Of a stretch of DNA of 9,788 nucleotides, positions 7,335 through 9,788 are shown one piece after another. The notes under the pieces were generated by a model that was given only the letters and a program-made list of their open reading frames with translations, made no database searches and was not told the origin of the DNA. A program made the position numbers and the translations under genes. The stretch is from contig JAITBV010000074.1 of the NCBI GenBank assembly GCA_031283395.1, positions 1 through 9,788 of the forward strand, given 5' to 3'. Numbering within the stretch: position 1 is the stretch's first letter; the number at the start of each line of letters is the position of its first letter. Source of the DNA: Candidatus Adiutrix sp. Its GTDB lineage: Bacteria; Desulfobacterota; Desulfarculia; Adiutricales; Adiutricaceae.

Positions 7335-7823
7335 CTACCTCCGCCGGGACCCTTCCCGGGTCCGGTCGGCTTCTTCCCGGCTGGATTTTTCCTCGTTTTC
7401 GGGCCGTTCCACCTTCTTCTCCTGGCCGGGCTTTTCCTCATTTCCCCGACCGGGCCGGTCAACTTTCTTCTCCTGGCCGGACTGTTCCTCGTTGCTCCGG
7501 CCGGGCCGTTCAGCCTTTTCACGTTCAGCCTTTACCCGGGGGGGAGGATCGGCTTTCTCGCGTTTCTCTCGTTCACGGCCCGCCTCCGCCTCTTTTCCCT
7601 GGCCGGGCCGCCGGCCGGCCGCTTCCCGGCCGGTCTCCTCTCGGGCGGGCTGAACCTCTTTGGCCCATTGCTGGCGTTCGGCCCGTTCCCGCGGATGAGA
7701 ATAACCCTGGCGGCGGGGCCCATCCTGACCGTCATCCAAATCCCCCACATTCCCCAGCCAAATGCATCCCGGAGCCAGCCCGGCCAAAAGGAACGCGGAT
7801 AGAAAAAAAATCGCCATTTTCAT
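7335..7823 (-). CDS. Small Lys/Glu/Arg-rich lipoprotein with 17-residue repeats, function unknown
   Basis: The 162-residue product starts MKMAIFFLSAFLLAGLAPGC, a signal peptide with a plausible lipobox ending at Cys20. Residue 21 is Ile rather than Asp, which under the E. coli rule would send it to the outer membrane. After about residue 44 it is low-complexity, rich in Glu, Lys, Arg, Gly and Pro, with no hydrophobic core and probably disordered. Residues 106-122 and 123-139 are near-identical 17-residue repeats, followed by a degenerate 14-residue copy. The ATG at 7823-7821 is chosen because a GGAG lies nine bases upstream and the signal peptide begins there; an in-frame TTG at 7838 is less likely. 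It has its own promoter, is divergent from recA, and its stop lies 12 bases from the converging receptor gene. I do not recognise the family. Low complexity makes coding status less certain than for its neighbours. Confidence 0.7.
   Translation of the reverse strand: MKMAIFFLSAFLLAGLAPGCIWLGNVGDLDDGQDGPRRQGYSHPRERAERQQWAKEVQPAREETGREAAGRRPGQGKEAEAGREREKREKADPPPRVKAEREKAERPGRSNEEQSGQEKKVDRPGRGNEEKPGQEKKVERPENEEKSSREEADRTREGSRRR
7365..7508 (-). repeat. Tandem repeats in the lipoprotein gene (51, 51 and 42 bases)
   Basis: Copy A (7508-7458) encodes RPGRSNEEQSGQEKKVD, copy B (7457-7407) encodes RPGRGNEEKPGQEKKVE, and copy C (7406-7365) encodes RPENEEKSSREEAD. A and B differ at four of 17 residues. 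Repeat length is a multiple of three, so copy number can change without breaking the frame. Confidence 0.85.
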
Positions 7824-7852
7824 ATCTTCATACTCCAAATAAAAAGGGGCTT

Positions 7853-7870
7853 AAAAAACCGCGCGAGCGG
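7853..7870 (-). other. Small GC hairpin followed by six T at the start of the lipoprotein leader
   Basis: On the minus strand CCGC (7870-7867), a four-base loop and GCGG (7862-7859) are followed by TTTTTT (7858-7853). The form is that of a weak intrinsic terminator, but it lies at the predicted transcription start rather than at a gene end. It may stabilise the 5' end or be chance; a four-pair stem is short for termination. Confidence 0.3.
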
Positions 7871-7875
7871 GTTGT

Positions 7876-7905
7876 ATTATATATGGGCCCCCGTTTCTCC
7901 GTCAA
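7876..7905 (-). promoter_or_regulatory. Probable promoter for the lipoprotein gene
   Basis: On the minus strand TTGACG (7905-7900) and TATAAT (7881-7876) are 18 bases apart, the same spacing as the mgtA promoter. Transcription would begin near 7869, 46 bases before the ATG. Confidence 0.55.
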
Positions 7906-7920
7906 CACCCGCGCCCCGGG

Positions 7921-7933
7921 GGAGCGCGGCTCC
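7921..7933. repeat. Perfect inverted repeat between the divergent lipoprotein and recA promoters
   Basis: GGAGC and GCTCC flank a GCG centre, lying between the lipoprotein -35 box and the recA -35 box. It adjoins another GC-rich palindromic stretch (7910-7928). It could be an operator shared by both genes, but it does not resemble a LexA box that I know, and short palindromes are common in GC-rich DNA. Confidence 0.3.
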
Positions 7934-7944
7934 AAAAATTGGGG

Positions 7945-7973
7945 TTGCGCGGGCGGTCCGTCAGTGCTATGTT
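7945..7973 (+). promoter_or_regulatory. Probable extended -10 promoter for recA
   Basis: TTGCGC (7945-7950) lies 17 bases before TATGTT (7968-7973), which is immediately preceded by TGC, the same extended -10 lead as at rplY. Transcription would start near 7980, about 40 bases before the recA ATG. No recognisable LexA (SOS) operator was found over it, so damage control of recA cannot be claimed from the sequence. Confidence 0.55.
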
Positions 7974-8020
7974 AATTAGGGTTTATTTCCCATTATTTCC
8001 CCAACCTGAAGGCTGAAACC

Positions 8021-9196
8021 ATGAGCAAGGCGGACAAAGACCTGAACAAGGACGGCGGCAAGCGCCGGGAAAAAGCCATGAACCCCCAGGAGGCCCGGGA
8101 CAAGGCCCTGAACGCGGCCATGGACCAGATCGAAAAAGGCTTCGGCAAGGGTTCCATCATGAAGCTGGGGGAAAGGGAACAGATCGAAGTGCCGGTCATC
8201 CCCTCCGGCTCCATCGCCCTGGACGCAGCCCTGGGCATCGGTGGGTTTCCCCGGGGCCGTATCATTGAAATCTACGGCCCGGAAAGCTCGGGCAAGACCA
8301 CGCTGGCCCTCCACGCCGTGGCCGAGATCCAAAAACAGCTCGGCCCCACCGGCCAACCCGGGGTGGCCGCCTATATCGACGCCGAACACACCCGAGACGT
8401 CAGTTACGCCCGCCGCCTGGGGGTCAACACCGACGAACTGCTCATCAGCCAGCCGGACAGCGGTGAGCAGGCCCTGGACATTGTCGAGATACTCGTGCGC
8501 AGCGGCGCGGTGGATCTGATAGTCATCGATTCCGTGGCCGCCCTGACCCCCTCAGCCGAACTGGAAGGGGACATGGGCGACACCCATGTGGGCCTCCTGG
8601 CCCGCCTGATGAGCCAGGCCATGCGCAAGCTCACCGGGGCCATCAACCGCTCCATGACCTCGGTCATCTTCATCAACCAGGTCCGTTCCAGGATCGGAGT
8701 CACGGGCTACGGCCCCCCCGAGGTGACCACCGGAGGCAACGCCCTAAAATTCTACGCCTCCCTGCGCCTGGAAGTGCGCTACAAGGGCAAGGTCCAGGAT
8801 GGAGACGACCGCATCGGCAACATGGTCCGGGTCAAAGTGGTCAAAAACAAACTGGCCCCGCCCTTCAACGAAGTGGAGTTCGACATCATCTTCGGCCGGG
8901 GCATTTCCAAGGAAGGCGAACTCCTGGAAATCGGCTCGGCCCTGAGCATCGTGGACAAGAGCGGGGCCTGGTATTCCTACAATGGGGAAAGGCTGGGCCA
9001 GGGCAAGGAGAACGCCCGCCGTTTTCTCCAGGAAAACCTGGACATCGCCGCGGAAATCGAGGCCAAACTGCGCGGTGCCTACGGCCTGGTCACGGAAAAA
9101 ATGGCCGAGGTCATAGAATCCCATAACGCCGCCACGGCCCCCGACGCGGCCCTGGCCGCCTCCAAGGCCGCCGAAGCCGCCGAACTGGGGTCTTGA
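8021..9196 (+). CDS. recA: Recombinase RecA (divergent)
   Basis: RecA forms ATP-dependent filaments on single-stranded DNA, pairs homologous strands and triggers LexA self-cleavage. The 391-residue product has Walker A GPESSGKT (86-93), the catalytic Glu122 in DAEH, Walker B LIVIDS (166-171), loop L1 near [10 protein letters not shown] (182-191), INQVRSRIG (218-226) and [12 protein letters not shown] (236-247). It is longer than the usual 345-355 residues. There are about 20 extra N-terminal residues, about six extra between Walker A and DAEH (around LGPTGQPG, 107-114), one extra residue in DNA-binding loop L2, and an Ala-rich tail. DAEH is followed by TRDVS where ALDP or ALDV is nearly universal. 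The ATG at 8021 follows GAAGG (8008-8012) by eight bases; an ATG at 8078 would remove most of the N-terminal extension and cannot be excluded. No recX separates it from alaS. Confidence 0.97.
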   Translation: MSKADKDLNKDGGKRREKAMNPQEARDKALNAAMDQIEKGFGKGSIMKLGEREQIEVPVIPSGSIALDAALGIGGFPRGRIIEIYGPESSGKTTLALHAVAEIQKQLGPTGQPGVAAYIDAEHTRDVSYARRLGVNTDELLISQPDSGEQALDIVEILVRSGAVDLIVIDSVAALTPSAELEGDMGDTHVGLLARLMSQAMRKLTGAINRSMTSVIFINQVRSRIGVTGYGPPEVTTGGNALKFYASLRLEVRYKGKVQDGDDRIGNMVRVKVVKNKLAPPFNEVEFDIIFGRGISKEGELLEIGSALSIVDKSGAWYSYNGERLGQGKENARRFLQENLDIAAEIEAKLRGAYGLVTEKMAEVIESHNAATAPDAALAASKAAEAAELGS

Positions 9197-9221
9197 CCCG
9201 AACGCCCGCCGGATCTATCAA
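9193..9221 (+). promoter_or_regulatory. Possible promoter for alaS overlapping the recA stop
   Basis: TTGACC (9193-9198), containing the recA stop codon, is 17 bases from TATCAA (9216-9221). It would give a leader of roughly 97 bases for alaS. The -10 match is only four of six, so alaS may instead be read from the recA transcript. Confidence 0.35.
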
Positions 9222-9267
9222 ATAACACGTATTTCCGGCCTCGGCCGACCATTGGCGCGCCGCCTGA

Positions 9268-9788
<521 letters not shown>

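Noticed and set aside
7346..7366. GGACCC/GGGTCC stem as a bidirectional terminator between the converging receptor and lipoprotein genes
   Set aside because: It sits within the lipoprotein coding end, the stem is short, and neither side has a T tract.
7204..7653. Plus-strand Ser/Arg/Phe/Pro-rich frame downstream of the receptor
   Set aside because: It is antisense to the lipoprotein gene, has no ribosome site, and its repeats are just the reverse complement of the lipoprotein repeats.
7934..8020. LexA operator in front of recA
   Set aside because: No GTTC/GAAC, CTG-N10-CAG or TTAC-N3-GTAA type site could be identified over the promoter.

Overview
The window is GC-rich bacterial chromosome carrying mostly housekeeping genes. 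Gene content and order (rplY-pth, recA-alaS), extended -10 promoters and a large membrane TPR protein suggest a high-GC member of the Desulfobacterota (former Deltaproteobacteria). That assignment is an inference from family resemblance and gene order, not from a database match.

Layout. Positions 1-377 (minus strand) hold the first 125 codons of an MgtA-type magnesium P-type ATPase, cut by the window edge. It is divergent from a plus-strand cluster: rplY (ribosomal protein L25/Ctc), pth (peptidyl-tRNA hydrolase), a TrmJ-type tRNA 2'-O-methyltransferase, and an 839-residue membrane-anchored TPR protein. The last three overlap by 8 and 11 bases, so rplY-pth-trmJ-TPR is probably one operon driven by a strong sigma70-like promoter at 501-529. 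The first three genes serve translation; the role of the TPR protein is unknown.

After an AT-rich spacer comes a single-gene unit for a transmembrane chemoreceptor (5322-7322) with a zinc-binding-like (CZB) signature in its predicted periplasmic sensor. It converges on a small minus-strand gene (7335-7823) for a Lys/Glu/Arg-rich lipoprotein with 17-residue tandem repeats. That gene shares a 197-base divergent control region with recA (8021-9196). The RecA is recognisable and intact in its ATPase motifs but has unusual insertions and substitutions. alaS starts at 9325 and runs off the right edge.

No tRNA, rRNA, CRISPR array, insertion sequence or phage gene was seen. The points most worth a second look are the exact 45-residue periodicity of the TPR protein, the predicted extracytoplasmic CZB-like sensor, the divergent RecA, and the repeat lipoprotein.
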